A stretch of DNA of 64,000 nt, taken from the NCBI GenBank assembly GCA_018881555.1, contig JACAXG010000060.1:3720001-3784000 (forward strand). Reading direction: 5' to 3'. Shown here piece after piece: positions 26,501 to 35,322 of this stretch. Below the pieces are notes generated by a model. That model did not search any database. It worked only from the letters and a program-made list of their open reading frames with translations, and was not told where the DNA came from. A program made the position numbers and the translations under genes. The stretch's first letter is position 1; each line of letters begins with the position of its first letter. Source of the stretch: Amblyornis subalaris. Its lineage: Eukaryota; Chordata; Aves; Passeriformes; Ptilonorhynchidae.

Positions 26501-29500
26501 GGTTGTACAATGAATGTGGCTATTCAGGTGTTTTACACTTAGAAGCAAATGAGTAAGTGACAATCTTAATTTAATATTAAACAGTTTGTCTCTAGCATTC
26601 AGATCTGTGGAGAAAAACATGAAAGGAGATTAAGAGAATGTGTCAGTTAAGAGTTAAAAGACAAAGAACAATACGTTCTTTCCAGATAAAAATCGCTTTT
26701 TAAAAAAAACTTGAATTTTTTAATGAAGAGCATCTCATTATTTTTTAATACTTGGATTTGGCAGTACTTGTTTAAACCACGACAACCTATTAATATGACC
26801 AAAAGAATTGGGACCAAGATTTGCACCTCAGTTGTAAGATCAGACTGGATCTAGACCAAAGTCTTGTCAACTTTGTTAAATGCTTATACTATGCAGTTGG
26901 AGAAAACCACCTTGCCTTTCTATGCCATATCTGTGCTCCCTTTCGTATGGTAATACTGAGGTTTCCACGTGCTCCTTTCATAACAGAGTATCTTTCTTCA
27001 GTTTGACATTGATAAATCTGGCTCCATGTCCTCTTATGAGCTTCGTGGTGCTCTTAAAGCTGCAGGTAAGACAAGCACTGCATTTTTTCTGGTAAACCTG
27101 TTGGGCAGATCAGCTGTGGGTGAAGAGGACAATCAACTACACTGGCCAGGTGCTCCAGAACAGAGAGGAGGTCTAAACCCCAGAGAGGACCTGGGCACAT
27201 TGAGTAGGCTAATTTTGCCTCAGGTACCCCCAGTCCTGCAGGGCAGTCAGACAGAGCAATCTCTATATTTTATTGAGCTCTGTTACACTCAACAGGGCTG
27301 CATATGTGCAGGGTTGGACCCTGAAACAAACCACTTCAGAGTCCATCTACAGTCAAGGGTTTAAGGAATGGTGAGTAAGCTGCTTGTTATGAAGAGCAAT
27401 CACTGAATTAGTATTTCATCACGAATTATTTTTTTAAAGCCAGTAGTTTTGCAGAAATCCCTCCAAATTTCAAGAAGATGGAATGGTGTNTCATACATCA
27501 CAGCATGCATGGACTAGAAACTGCGGTGCCTGAAAAATTTCTTGTTCAGAGTTTGTTATTCATTGCAAGCTTAAGGAACTTTGTGATCAGATCACTGGAT
27601 GGATGGATGTGTGCTTCCATTAACTGGTTTTCAAGATTAGTTGACAGAGATCTGTAGATTCCCCCTGACTTACAAGGTTGCTCACTTTTTCCTTGTGCGT
27701 GTGTCTTTGGGAAGGATACCAACTCAACAACTGCCTGCTGCAACTGATTGTCCTCCGATACTCTGACGAGCAGTTCCAGATTGAATTTGATGACTTTCTG
27801 AACTGCTTAATTCGCCTAGAGAATGCCAGTCGTGAGTATCTTCTTCCTTTGGAATTCCATCCGCTTTAAAAAGAAAATTGTTCTGCTTTTGGCTGTTGAG
27901 CATATTGCACAATATCTGGGATCGAGTGAGTACATGGCTAACAGAAAGGAGCTGTGTTTAGCATCTGCATTTAGGATGGCTTTTCTCCTGTAAAGTGAAA
28001 AATGTTCTGCTGCTAATGGAAAATTTCCCCATGTGAATAGAGCTTGCTACATAAACTCTGCAGCAATGTTGAAGGCATGTGAAGAATGCTGGTAAAGTCC
28101 ATGTTACAACCATTCTTGTGGCTCACCCAGGAGCTTAATTTGGGATCACATAAGTTCAAGGTTCAAATATTACTTGTGCCTCATGCAAAGAGAAAATTGG
28201 CATGCACTTGGAGAGGTATCTCCTGTACCTTTTACATAACATGTCCCCTTTTGGCTTCAAATATGGCTCCCTGTATATCAAGGCACCCTAGGTCTCAGCT
28301 CACTGTGGCACAGGGTCACTCTTGTTACAAAGCAGCAGTAGTAGAGATAGGTTAAATGGCTGGATAAATGCTGAAGTGATCATTAGTGTGGCTCCAAATT
28401 CAAATCAAACACAGTTCACTCTATGAGAAGAAAAATCACCTTTCTTCACTGAATTTTTTTGGTTTTGTTCTTCTCTTTATTTTCTGGTTTGACCTGTAGC
28501 AATAGGATTATTAAACTTCTGAGAGATAAAAGTTAAATAAGATATATAAAGGAATGCAAATTTCTTGGCTTGATTTCAGAGTGTCATCCAAATCTGACTG
28601 TTTAGCACATTCAGGACACCTCTTCCAGACAAGTCCTGAAGTGAGACTTGCATAAAGGTCTTAAGTCAGCAAGACATTTCCTCTTGCAAGGACTTTGCTT
28701 TGTCAGAGGAGCTACCACCACCAAGCAATCCTAAGCAATCCGCCTTTGCATCTGGCCTTCCCTCTCCTTGGCATGGCCACTCATCGTTGTGGGATGGAGA
28801 GCTCATGTATGAATATGAATGAGGTGTATTTATAGCACTGGTGTCCTGTTTTTCATTTCAGGAGTATTCCAGGCACTGAGTGTGAAAAACAAGGAGTTCA
28901 TTAACCTGAATATAGGCGAGGTATGAGCACAGATTCATAAACACTGACAAAATGATGCGGTTTCTCTTGTAAGAACTGGAGTATTTCTGCATGACCCTTC
29001 AGGTGTCCCTGAGAGAGCAGTGGGGTATCTGCCACAGGTTTCAGCAGGGCTGGAATTTTACAGCCCATGCACTGATTAAATCTCCTCTGTGCTATTTCCT
29101 TCCTACCTTGCCCTGTGGCATATTGACAGCTTCGCATGCCCCTTTCTAATTTCTCTGCTTTTTTTCCTTCCTTGAGTGCCAGGTTTCAGCGGGGGAAAAA
29201 AGAAGGAGCAGATGGGGATGGGGGGGTCTTTCATTGCCCCTGAATCCCCCAGGAATTCAGATCAGCCTTGCCTGTGCATGTCCATCATTTGCTTCTCACA
29301 CTGCTCTGCACAGGTTTTTTATTTTCTTGTGCTCTCTTTGTCTTCTTGTTGCTGTGAGCTGTCTCTCATTTCACACTAAGCCAGAGCTTCCTGGGGTGAG
29401 GCACAATGAATTCCCAGGCAAAAGAAATGTGGGAACCCGTGTGGACTGCGGAGATGCAAATAAAATCACTGCTGTTACCAGCATCGCGTGCTTGGAGAGC

Positions 29501-29740
29501 TCTGCCTCCTTCCTTCCAAGCACAGAAGTAAATGCTGGCTGAGTTCTCTCCTTAGTGACAGCATGTAAAAGCCAAGTGAGCAAAGGTCCTTTTCCCTTCA
29601 TGGGGTCAGGTCAGGTCAGCCCTGCTTTTGAACGGCTCTCACTGGGGGAAAGACATGGGAGGGAGAGGGGCCTGAAATAATTAATTGTAAAGTTGATCTT
29701 TTTCTGCTACTAGTTTATCAACCTGGCAATGAACATCTGA
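5321..29740 (+). CDS. CAPN9: Calpain-9 (calcium-dependent cysteine protease), complete, 20 coding exons
   Basis: Joined exons: 5321-5533, 10087-10156, 10608-10726, 11317-11450, 11822-11990, 12534-12617, 12873-12958, 14064-14141, 18037-18197, 19020-19177, 19834-20042, 20704-20740, 21849-21929, 22418-22475, 23057-23121, 25511-25579, 26987-27065, 27715-27831, 28862-28920, 29714-29740. They total 2073 nt and give 690 residues in one frame, matching the human CAPN9 length and order as I know them. The protease core (about residues 40-340) has Cys97 in GDCWLLAA, His254 in KGHAYSVTG and Asn278 in [13 protein letters not shown]2-like domain follows (about 345-490), then a short Pro/Glu linker (500-522) and a penta-EF-hand domain (523-690) with canonical loops starting at Asp574 and Asp604. 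All introns are GT-AG. In mammals CAPN9 is a cytosolic digestive-tract calpain that pairs with CAPN8 in gastric mucosa; that role is family knowledge. CAPN8 and CAPN2 are the nearest alternatives, but the N terminus (MPYLYR) and C terminus fit CAPN9 best. Confidence 0.96.
5534..10086 (+). other. CAPN9: CAPN9 intron 1 (4553 bp)
   Basis: Largest CAPN9 intron, from GTGAGT to TTGCAG. It holds a pyrimidine-rich stretch at about 7715-7780, a small palindromic ATATGCATATAT-like patch near 7455, and AT-rich sequence with TAATTA cores at 9600-9960. No exon, RNA gene or clear transposon was recognised. Confidence 0.85.
10087..10156 (+). CDS. CAPN9: CAPN9 coding exon 2 (residues 72-95)
   Basis: Encodes [20 protein letters not shown] and the following GDL. 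It ends after the first base of Gly95, just before the catalytic Cys. Acceptor TTGCAG, donor GTGAGT. Confidence 0.95.
10157..10607 (+). other. CAPN9: CAPN9 intron 2
   Basis: 451 bp with standard GT-AG ends. Moderately GC-rich with spurious short open frames on both strands; nothing else seen. Confidence 0.85.
10608..10726 (+). CDS. CAPN9: CAPN9 coding exon 3, carries catalytic Cys97
   Basis: Opens with the catalytic block [12 protein letters not shown]; Cys97 is the predicted nucleophile. It ends GIFHFQ in phase 0. Acceptor CTACAG, donor GTAAGG. Confidence 0.96.
10727..11316 (+). other. CAPN9: CAPN9 intron 3
   Basis: 590 bp of ordinary intron sequence; nothing recognised. Confidence 0.8.
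11317..11450 (+). CDS. CAPN9: CAPN9 coding exon 4 (residues 135-179)
   Basis: Encodes the highly conserved protease segment [19 protein letters not shown] through SALLEKAYA, ending after two bases of Lys179. Acceptor AAACAG, donor GTAAGT. Confidence 0.96.
11822..11990 (+). CDS. CAPN9: CAPN9 coding exon 5 (residues 179-235)
   Basis: Encodes [20 protein letters not shown] and on to GCSID. The flanking intron 4 (11451-11821, 371 bp) remains partly open in this frame, so a naive open frame begins too early; the TTTTCCAG acceptor and the human protein fix the start. Donor GTAAGT, phase 0. Confidence 0.96.
11991..12533 (+). other. CAPN9: CAPN9 intron 5
   Basis: 543 bp. The exon 5 frame reads on to a stop at 12053. 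There is a good pyrimidine tract before the acceptor CTTCCAG. No other content recognised. Confidence 0.85.
12534..12617 (+). CDS. CAPN9: CAPN9 coding exon 6, carries catalytic His254
   Basis: Encodes [20 protein letters not shown] then YSVTGIEE. His254 in GHAYSV is the catalytic histidine of the calpain family. 84 nt, phase 0 at both ends, so skipping it would keep the frame but remove the active-site His. Donor GTACGC is only moderate. Confidence 0.96.
12873..12958 (+). CDS. CAPN9: CAPN9 coding exon 7, carries catalytic Asn278
   Basis: Encodes [20 protein letters not shown] and EWNGPWSD. Asn278 in RNPWG completes the catalytic triad. Ends after two bases of Asn292. Donor GTGGGT, acceptor CCCCAG. 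Confidence 0.95.
12959..14063 (+). other. CAPN9: CAPN9 intron 7
   Basis: 1105 bp. It contains an AT-rich patch near 13410-13435 with repeated ATATTAAT. No exon or clear repeat element recognised. Confidence 0.8.
14064..14141 (+). CDS. CAPN9: CAPN9 coding exon 8 (residues 292-318)
   Basis: Encodes [20 protein letters not shown] then DDGEFW. The Trp318 codon is split TG|G across the intron. Acceptor CTGTAG, donor GTAAGC. Confidence 0.95.
14601..14675 (+). repeat. Composite pentanucleotide microsatellite (GAAGT)6(GAAAT)9
   Basis: Six exact GAAGT units (14601-14630) pass directly into nine exact GAAAT units (14631-14675), 15 uninterrupted pentamers in all. Purine-rich on the + strand. Intronic. 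Confidence 0.98.
17492..17528. repeat. Perfect 12-bp inverted repeat with 13-base loop
   Basis: GGTAATCATACC (17492-17503) is the exact reverse complement of GGTATGATTACC (17517-17528). A short direct repeat containing CTCGACT (about 17508 and 17541) overlaps and flanks the right arm. It could form a hairpin in the intron 8 RNA or a cruciform in DNA. Confidence 0.9.
18037..18197 (+). CDS. CAPN9: CAPN9 coding exon 9 (residues 318-372)
   Basis: Covers the end of the protease core and entry to the C2-like domain: [20 protein letters not shown], then [20 protein letters not shown] and RNFL. Ends after one base of residue 372. Acceptor GCTCAG, donor GTAAGT. Confidence 0.96.
18198..19019 (+). other. 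CAPN9: CAPN9 intron 9
   Basis: 822 bp. A T-rich tract followed by five TAG units (18951-18965) lies 55 bp before the next exon. Otherwise featureless. Confidence 0.8.
19020..19177 (+). CDS. CAPN9: CAPN9 coding exon 10 (residues 372-424)
   Basis: C2-like domain strand region: [20 protein letters not shown], then [19 protein letters not shown] and LTIGYSIYE, with the acidic DDGQED loop typical of calpains. Acceptor TTGGCAG; donor GTACTC is weak beyond +4. Confidence 0.95.
19178..19833 (+). other. CAPN9: CAPN9 intron 10
   Basis: 656 bp of ordinary sequence with spurious minus-strand open frames; no element recognised. Confidence 0.8.
19834..20042 (+). CDS. CAPN9: CAPN9 coding exon 11 (residues 425-494)
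   Basis: Second half of the C2-like domain: [20 protein letters not shown], then [19 protein letters not shown] and [19 protein letters not shown]. An unresolved base at 19977 is the third position of ACN, so Thr is unambiguous. Ends after two bases of Glu494. Donor GTAAGT. Confidence 0.96.
20043..20703 (+). other. CAPN9: CAPN9 intron 11
   Basis: 661 bp, AT-rich in its second half; nothing recognised. Confidence 0.8.
20704..20740 (+). CDS. CAPN9: CAPN9 coding exon 12, 37-nt micro-exon (residues 494-506)
   Basis: Encodes [12 protein letters not shown], the acidic linker between the C2-like and EF-hand domains. Short but required: its 1+36 phase bridges exons 11 and 13, and it aligns with the human linker (DMDGNVDIDLPE). 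Acceptor CTCCAG, donor GTGAGT. Confidence 0.93.
20741..21848 (+). other. CAPN9: CAPN9 intron 12
   Basis: 1108 bp with nothing recognised beyond A/T-rich tracts near 21060. Confidence 0.8.
21849..21929 (+). CDS. CAPN9: CAPN9 coding exon 13 (residues 507-533)
   Basis: Pro/Glu-rich linker [15 protein letters not shown] running into [12 protein letters not shown], the first EF-hand helix. 81 nt, phase 0 at both ends. Acceptor TTGCAG, donor GTGAGT. Confidence 0.95.
21930..22417 (+). other. CAPN9: CAPN9 intron 13
   Basis: 488 bp; T-run before the acceptor CTTTAG; nothing else. Confidence 0.8.
22418..22475 (+). CDS. CAPN9: CAPN9 coding exon 14 (residues 534-553)
   Basis: Encodes [19 protein letters not shown], the first EF-hand loop and its exit helix. 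The loop is of the non-canonical calpain EF1 type. Ends in a run of A just before donor GTAAGT, leaving one base of codon 553. Confidence 0.95.
22476..23056 (+). other. CAPN9: CAPN9 intron 14
   Basis: 581 bp; nothing recognised. Confidence 0.8.
23057..23121 (+). CDS. CAPN9: CAPN9 coding exon 15 (residues 553-574)
   Basis: Encodes [20 protein letters not shown] then Asp574, the first ligand of the second EF-hand loop, which is split by the intron. Acceptor TTTCAG is good; donor GTATCC is weak. 65 nt, so skipping would shift the frame. Confidence 0.93.
23122..25510 (+). other. CAPN9: CAPN9 intron 15 (2389 bp)
   Basis: AT-rich with scattered short open frames, including 23785-24162 and 24363-24725 on the + strand, which lack similarity and codon-like behaviour. 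No repeat recognised. Confidence 0.8.
25511..25579 (+). CDS. CAPN9: CAPN9 coding exon 16 (residues 575-597)
   Basis: Encodes [20 protein letters not shown] then KWI, completing the canonical EF-hand loop [12 protein letters not shown] at residues 574-585. 69 nt, phase 0 at both ends. Acceptor TACCAG, donor GTAGGT. Confidence 0.95.
25580..26986 (+). other. CAPN9: CAPN9 intron 16
   Basis: 1407 bp, AT-rich; nothing recognised. Confidence 0.8.
26987..27065 (+). CDS. CAPN9: CAPN9 coding exon 17 (residues 598-624)
   Basis: Encodes [20 protein letters not shown] then GALKAA plus one base. It holds the third EF-hand loop, [12 protein letters not shown] at residues 604-615, with all usual ligands. 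The acceptor is ATAACAG at 26986; the later CTTCAG at 27001 would delete five residues that human CAPN9 retains. Confidence 0.94.
27066..27714 (+). other. CAPN9: CAPN9 intron 17
   Basis: 649 bp. The frame stays open for about 100 codons past exon 17, which by itself is misleading. The 3' end is TTTGGGAAG, an unusually purine-rich acceptor. Confidence 0.8.
27715..27831 (+). CDS. CAPN9: CAPN9 coding exon 18 (residues 624-663)
   Basis: Encodes [20 protein letters not shown], then [18 protein letters not shown]. The fourth loop is degenerate, as usual in calpains. The acceptor AAG|GA is inferred from phase and from alignment to human (AAGFQL). Donor GTGAGT. Confidence 0.94.
27832..28861 (+). other. 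CAPN9: CAPN9 intron 18
   Basis: 1030 bp; nothing recognised. Confidence 0.8.
28862..28920 (+). CDS. CAPN9: CAPN9 coding exon 19 (residues 663-682)
   Basis: Encodes [20 protein letters not shown] including the split Arg codon. This is part of the fifth EF-hand, which in calpains is used for subunit pairing. Acceptor TTTCAG, donor GTATGA. Confidence 0.94.
28921..29713 (+). other. CAPN9: CAPN9 intron 19
   Basis: 793 bp with a G-rich patch at about 29191-29227; nothing else recognised. Confidence 0.8.
29714..29740 (+). CDS. CAPN9: CAPN9 terminal coding exon 20 (residues 683-690)
   Basis: Encodes FINLAMNI then TGA, matching the human C terminus (FIHLTMNI). Acceptor TACTAG. Confidence 0.95.
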   Translation, partial: FINLAMNI

Positions 29741-30100
29741 AGAAGTCTGATTTGGATGCTAGGAATTTCTTGCGACTTTGCTGCTGAGACTTTTGCCCCA
29801 AGAGCTGAGGTCCCCTTCACACGCAAACTTCACCAGGAGCTTTCATGCGGAGGAACATGCGTGCTNCCCACCCTTCCTGATCTCCAGCCCTGTTGATGAG
29901 TTCAAGTGTCAGATCACATGTTTTTGGTTTTGGTAGAGCCTGATATTGGCACTGAGCATTTGGATGGGGCACACATGCCTCTCAAGCAGACTGATACTGA
30001 TCCTCCTGAGTGACCACAGGTTTTTGTGAATTAGGATTGTATTTAGTTTCAGCACAGCACAGACTACAGTGATTAAAAGTCTTTATTGCTGCTTGGCTAC
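29741..30100 (+). other. CAPN9: CAPN9 3' UTR, probable extent
   Basis: Non-coding sequence follows the stop. The first plausible poly(A) signal is ATTAAA at 30072-30077, followed by a T/G-rich stretch (CTTTATTGCTGCTTGG). That predicts cleavage near 30090-30105; a longer UTR cannot be excluded. Confidence 0.5.
30072..30077 (+). terminator. CAPN9: Candidate poly(A) signal ATTAAA for CAPN9
   Basis: Variant hexamer 331 bases after the stop codon with a T/G-rich downstream element. Chosen by position and context only. Confidence 0.45.
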
Positions 30101-31854
30101 AGATTACTGTAAGGTGCTTTTGAAAACATAAGGCTGCATAAAACTTGTTCAGTTTAGAATTTATTTCCAGGCATATTCTGTGCCTACATGCAAGTATCCT
30201 ATCGTAGCCACATGAATTGCAGTCTGGTGAACTGCGGACAAAGGAAGACTAGGGAACGTATGGATGAAAATTCATTTTTAATAGTTATGACAGGGGTTCC
30301 AGGTCCAGGCTTCTTTAGAAGGATGCTTAAGCTAAGGGTTGCCATTCATCACAGATTTAATTTAGGGAAAAATTATTGCATCTCACCTTTTCTTAGTCCT
30401 TCCTCTGCTACCAACAAAGTTCCTCTGCTTCATACTTTGCTCTGTGTCCAGAGAGCGTCCCATAGGCCCATCTCTGCAGAGTTGCACACAGCTTATCTTC
30501 ATCTTCAGAGAAACACATGGCCTCTGAGACAGTGAGCTCTTGCATGGGGCCATTTTCCTCCAGACAGTCCAAGATTGTGTCCCGCACTAACCATGCTCCA
30601 GAAGAGCAACTATAATCATTTTAGATTAACTAAATGTACCCATTGGTAAGGTCCTGATCTCTGCAGCTATTTCTATTTTGCATCTGTGACTTATACAGTA
30701 TTATTCATGTGATGTGGGTAGCCAGTGCTGACTTAAACAATAACAGTAATAGCAGCCAGGGACTTAAGAAGTCTTCATAGGATTTGTTTCCATGATTCTC
30801 TTCATAACTTATGTCTATTTTATAATGAATCAACTGTCTGGATTTGTTTTTTAAAACCTTTCTCTCAGTGAAACAGATGGCCCTAGACTAGCCTTGCATT
30901 CCCTACTGTCCAGGATCATTGAGACAGACAGGGTTTTGTTTTCTCTAGATTTAGACCTAATCAGCAATTCAGGAAGGAAAATCAAGCAGCAGTAAAGGTG
31001 AAGTTCAAACAATGAAAAAACATAGTGGTGTTTAAAATAGCCACTTTTTTTTGGTAGCAATTATAATCTTGTAACTATGCAGAAAAAACTCTGGAGCTAG
31101 CTGGAAGCTGAGCAAAAGCTGATGGTTGCAATATTTGATTAACTGAGGTACTCACGTCCATGAGGTGTATTGATTTTCAGATGTGCTGATTGTATGCCCT
31201 TTTGACAGCACCAGAGACAGCTGTCTAAATTTGTGAAAGTTTGGATTAAAATCTAGACTCCCCTATCATCGTTCAGCCACGTACTTTAAACAAACAAACA
31301 AACAAAAAATCACAGGTCCTTAACTGGTTCATTGTGCAAGCTTAGACGTGGATACAAATTTGTTGCAATATATCATTGTTCACAAACTATTCAGAAGAAA
31401 AGAGATGTCTCAATACCTGGCATTCCCAGTGTATCTTTCTGTTCCTCCACACAGAGCTGGGTTTGTCTTGAGAAATCAGGATTGCTATAAGAAGATAATA
31501 AATGAAGGTGGGAGCAATGAGGCACAGGCAAAAATCTCCTCTGCATTTAAAAGAAAATTCATGCATTTAAGAAAAAAACAAAACACCCTGGGGAGTTTTC
31601 TGCCCACTTGCAGCCATTGCCTGCTGACTGTTCCACAAGGAACTTGAGAGCAAACATCTGAGTCCTTTAGGAATCAAGCCTCTCTCCTGGCCAGGCAGCT
31701 CTCTGCAAAGAGCCCAGTCCCTGTTCTACCCTGAGGTTTACACAACACCCGTAGCCACAGCAGAGGGCTCGTAAGAGAGTTAGGCACAAGAGAACCTGTA
31801 CATACAACTGGGCTGGCCCGTGGCCACTCAGAGTCTGTTGAAGCACAGTCCCTA
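30101..31854. other. Intergenic sequence downstream of CAPN9
   Basis: AT-rich sequence with an (AAAC) run at 31288-31306. Open frames such as 30188-30535 and 31348-31647 show no similarity or splice context. No gene recognised. Confidence 0.6.
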
Positions 31855-31985
31855 TCTCACCACTTTGGCTATAAGGATATTTTGGATGCCTGTGCTGAAA
31901 GCCTTGCCAACATCAAGGTGAAGAACAGCAACTGCTCGCCCTTGTCCTATGTGCTCGACCATTTCCTTTCTGCACTGGAGTAAGG
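31855..31985 (-). mobile_element. CR1-like LINE reverse-transcriptase remnant
   Basis: The minus-strand frame reads RAVAVLHLDVGKAF followed by STGIQNILIAKV. This resembles the CR1/LINE reverse-transcriptase motif in which an Asp is followed by SKAFDTVSHNIL. The key Asp is retained but flanking residues are changed, and the frame is open only locally. It is a decayed fragment with no function expected. The open frame extends upstream to 32130, but similarity fades beyond RWALLQCRKEMVEHI (about 32030). Confidence 0.7.
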
Positions 31986-34900
31986 CCCACCTTAAAATGT
32001 GAAGAGTAACCCTGGAAGAAAGTGCATGTGACGGTGGAAGATTATATAATCCCTGGTAGGGTGGTTTTTTGTCTGCTGTTACACTGTTTGTGTGAGTGAC
32101 TGAGTGGGAGAGCAAGACATTTGACTTCACAGCCCCAACTGAACATGGTGGCCCTTCTCAGCACAGCACCTGCCTGGTGTTTGAGCAGGAGGGCAATTCT
32201 GCCCTCAAGCAGGAGACTGGGCTTGCTGGTCTTCTTTTCTTTTAATCAAGGATCTTCAACTTCAAGCTGGATCTTGCTGCCTTCTCCAATGTAAGATGTA
32301 GATACGTTTGGCTCTGTACCGTTATAGGAGCCATGGCAAATCACTTACAGTGCTCTGAGAGCCGTGTGAGTGGTACATTCCCTAATGTGGTGCACACAGA
32401 CCTTGTTAGCAAGAACTGGCTCATGCTGGGAAGCCCTGCCTGTCTGCTAATAGCAACATTAATGGGGAACACGAGAGTCATTTTTCATAATTATATGACT
32501 GGAAAAATCTAAGAGTCACTTAGCTACAGGGTTGCAATCTGAGCGTGCTTTCCCACTACCTCACAGAATAAAAAAATCTCTCTCTAAATCTGCTGCTAAA
32601 GCTTCAGATCAGATGTTAGTGGGGGCTGGGTGCTGCCCTGGAGCTGGTTGTCTCTCATCTGCTTCCCTGTGACCTCTCAGCCGCCTCAGCACCCCAAGAT
32701 GTTGGGAGGTGCTCAGAGACATGGCATGTTTCTGAGTTAAAAGGACCAATAACATCTCAAGGCATTAGCCTTTTGAGAGGGTATTCATTTGGAGTTTGCC
32801 CCAAGCTCCACCACCTCCACCACCCTAACCATCATGATGATATAGATATGGCAATGGCATTTTCCTAACTTGAAGTAGGTTTTCTTTCCAACCTGTTGCT
32901 CAGGCCAGAAGCGATATAGTTCATGAAAACTGCCATGAAGAACTGCCGTAGAAAGCTAAAGAAACTGAAAAGTAGTGACATTGCATTCTGCCTCTTCTCC
33001 TTCCAGAGACAAAAACCATCAATAAACATTTTGGGCACAAGGGTGGTCAGAAACATGCCACGCTTCTTCAAAAAGCTCCCAGGGAGTGGAGCAATGCTTG
33101 CCTTAAATTATTTTGGGTGGGGTGGCAGGGTTAAAGGCCTATTTTAAGCCCCACTAGGTCTTTTGGGAGCCTGAAGACTCATGTCAGCACAGCGGATGCA
33201 GGAGACATTGTGAAGGGAGGTGGGGGTAAAGAAAAAAAGTGAAACCTGGCTGTCCCACTGCTGGTGAATTCTCCATATTGTGGTGCTGTGGCGTCAGGTG
33301 GGAGAAATGCTAGAAGTGGTGTGGCAGCTCACCTCATTTATAACAGTTGTGGTTGCTTCCAGTCACGAAATTTAAATATTTGTGAATAGATACTGAGTTA
33401 TCTAAATAATTTTAACTTCAACTGCATTATCTCTCTACTTCTCCTCCACCTCCCCCCTGAAATATTTGAGTCTTTGTGCTTTTTGACTTGTGGCAGTGTA
33501 TGTTTTGGAAGCACATCAGAGTGCCGAGGGCAGTTTGCAATGTTCCCAGTAAGGCTGGAACTTCAACATTTTAAAAATTAATTATAAATACTTGCTGATT
33601 GAGGTAAACACACAAGCTGTCAGCAATTGCCAGCATCTTTTGCACATCAGCCACTTATAAGGGCAAGTGTGTTATAAACTGCTCTCCTGAAATCTCTGAT
33701 TTTCATCCTTTGCCCTTTGCATGACCGTTCAAGGGAAGTGAGCTCCACTGAGCAGGGTTTGGCCTCCTGGGCAGCCTGGATACCTCTTTGAGTATTATCC
33801 ACAGAGGCAGAGGACTCAAACAGGGCAAGGATAGCAGCAGACATTAGACACACATGCCTGTTGTTCTGGCCCAAGGAATATATAGCAAATATAGCCATAA
33901 CTCTTCATTGCTGCGTTCTCTTTTCTTTCAGTTAAAAGGCCCGGAACCAAAGTAAGACAGTGTATTCATCCCCATCTCCCCCAAATATACAGGCAGGAAT
34001 GGTGAATATTTTCAGGTACTTCACTAGACTACTTCAAGTATGCTTTTTTTCCTGGTCCTTCAGAGAGGAAAAAGCATTTATCCACAGATCCGAAGAGTGT
34101 CCATGTTTCATTTGCCCCTGAGGGCAGAGGGAGCGGCCTGCATGCTTTACCTGCAGTGCAGTGTTTGCTGTGCACAAGGGCCAAATTCCCTCACGCCTTG
34201 GGGGAGGCCACCTGGGAAAACAAGAACAGGGATGGGGTCCCCCCCATGAGTGTTGTGTGGCCACCTCACCTGGCAGACAGCCCCCCAAGGACACAGCCCC
34301 GCCACTGCCCTGGTAAGGCGGGCAATGCCAGCATTTTGTGACAATTTTATCCAGTTGCTAAGCAGCTGGGTCCCAGGGACACAAATAAAGTGAAAATAAA
34401 GNGTCCTGAGGGAAAACGGCCGCACTGCTCTGGGAGGGCACTCCAGCTTCAGACCCATGGCTTCCTCTCCCCTCTTTGCTCGGAAGTGCGTGCTTTGGTT
34501 GGGCTGTGCCAGGGGCTGTGCCAGGGCCTGAGCAAGGATGATGGCATGTGCAAGGCTTTGGGAAGCAGCTCTGGCAGCCATGATCCAAGCTGAGCTGGTT
34601 TCTCTTCTCGAGCGGGTGGCAGCCCACACCTGCCTGCAGAAGGCTGACTGAGGGCACAGACCTGGCTCTTCCAGCCCAACTCCAGCTGTGTCTGTGCAGG
34701 GCGCTGGGCACCGCTGGGACCAGAGTGCAAAGCTCTCTCCAACTCTCCAGCCCAGCACTCAGGGCACCCACTGCTGGGATGCAGTTTCTGTGCCTCTAGA
34801 TGGTTAAGTATTTATGGCAGGCATTCTCCTTGTCTGAGTAGCAGGACCAGCAAATCATACTTTTAAGTGCTTACATACTCCCTCCAGCATCCCTGACCTC

Positions 34901-35139
34901 TCAAAGAACTGTCTCGTTTCTGTGCAAAGCTGAGTAGCTCCAGCACAGGGAGCTCAGAAGATCCCTAGCACTACAGCACAGTGTCTCATATCCCCATGGT
35001 TAGAGCCAAAACAGGAGATCTGGGCTCAAAACTCTTGAGTAATTCAAATAGCATTTACCTCTCTCCAATCTCCTCTGGTTGTTAGACACTCAGCCTTTCT
35101 GCATCGGTTTAACACCCAAATCCAAGGCTGTCATCCATC
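31986..35139. other. Intergenic sequence, GC-rich patch near 34.1-34.8 kb
   Basis: No gene recognised. The long open frames at 34147-34771 on the minus strand sit in GC-rich DNA, contain an n, and include a short repeated CTGTGCCAGGG unit (about 34505-34530) that yields a low-complexity peptide. The rest is ordinary sequence. Confidence 0.55.
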
Positions 35140-35322
35140 CAGGAAATAATCTGTGGGACCTTATTGCCCAGAGAGGTTATGGAGATTCCCTCACTGGAGA
35201 TGGTCAAGAAGTGTCTGGACACAATCCTGTGCCATGTGCNTCAGGATGACCCTGCTTGAGCAAGGAGGCTGGACCAGATGACCCCCTGTGGTCCCTTCCA
35301 ACCTGACCCATTCTGTGGTATA
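35140..35322 (+). mobile_element. CR1 LINE 3' fragment, forward orientation
   Basis: Recognisable CR1 3'-region text: TTATTGCCCAGAGAGGTTAT, GGAGATGGTCAAGAAGTGTC, and GGCTGGACCAGATGACCCCC leading to GGTCCCTTCCAACCTGACCC. It is 5'-truncated. Boundaries are approximate. Confidence 0.9.

Noticed and set aside
27026..27364. A 112-codon frame starting inside CAPN9 exon 17
   Set aside because: Only the first 13 codons are exonic; the rest is intron 17 read-through.
34147..34771. Minus-strand frames of 203 and 137 codons
   Set aside because: GC-rich patch with a short repeated word producing an AQALAQPLAQP-type peptide, an n inside, and competing frames on both strands.
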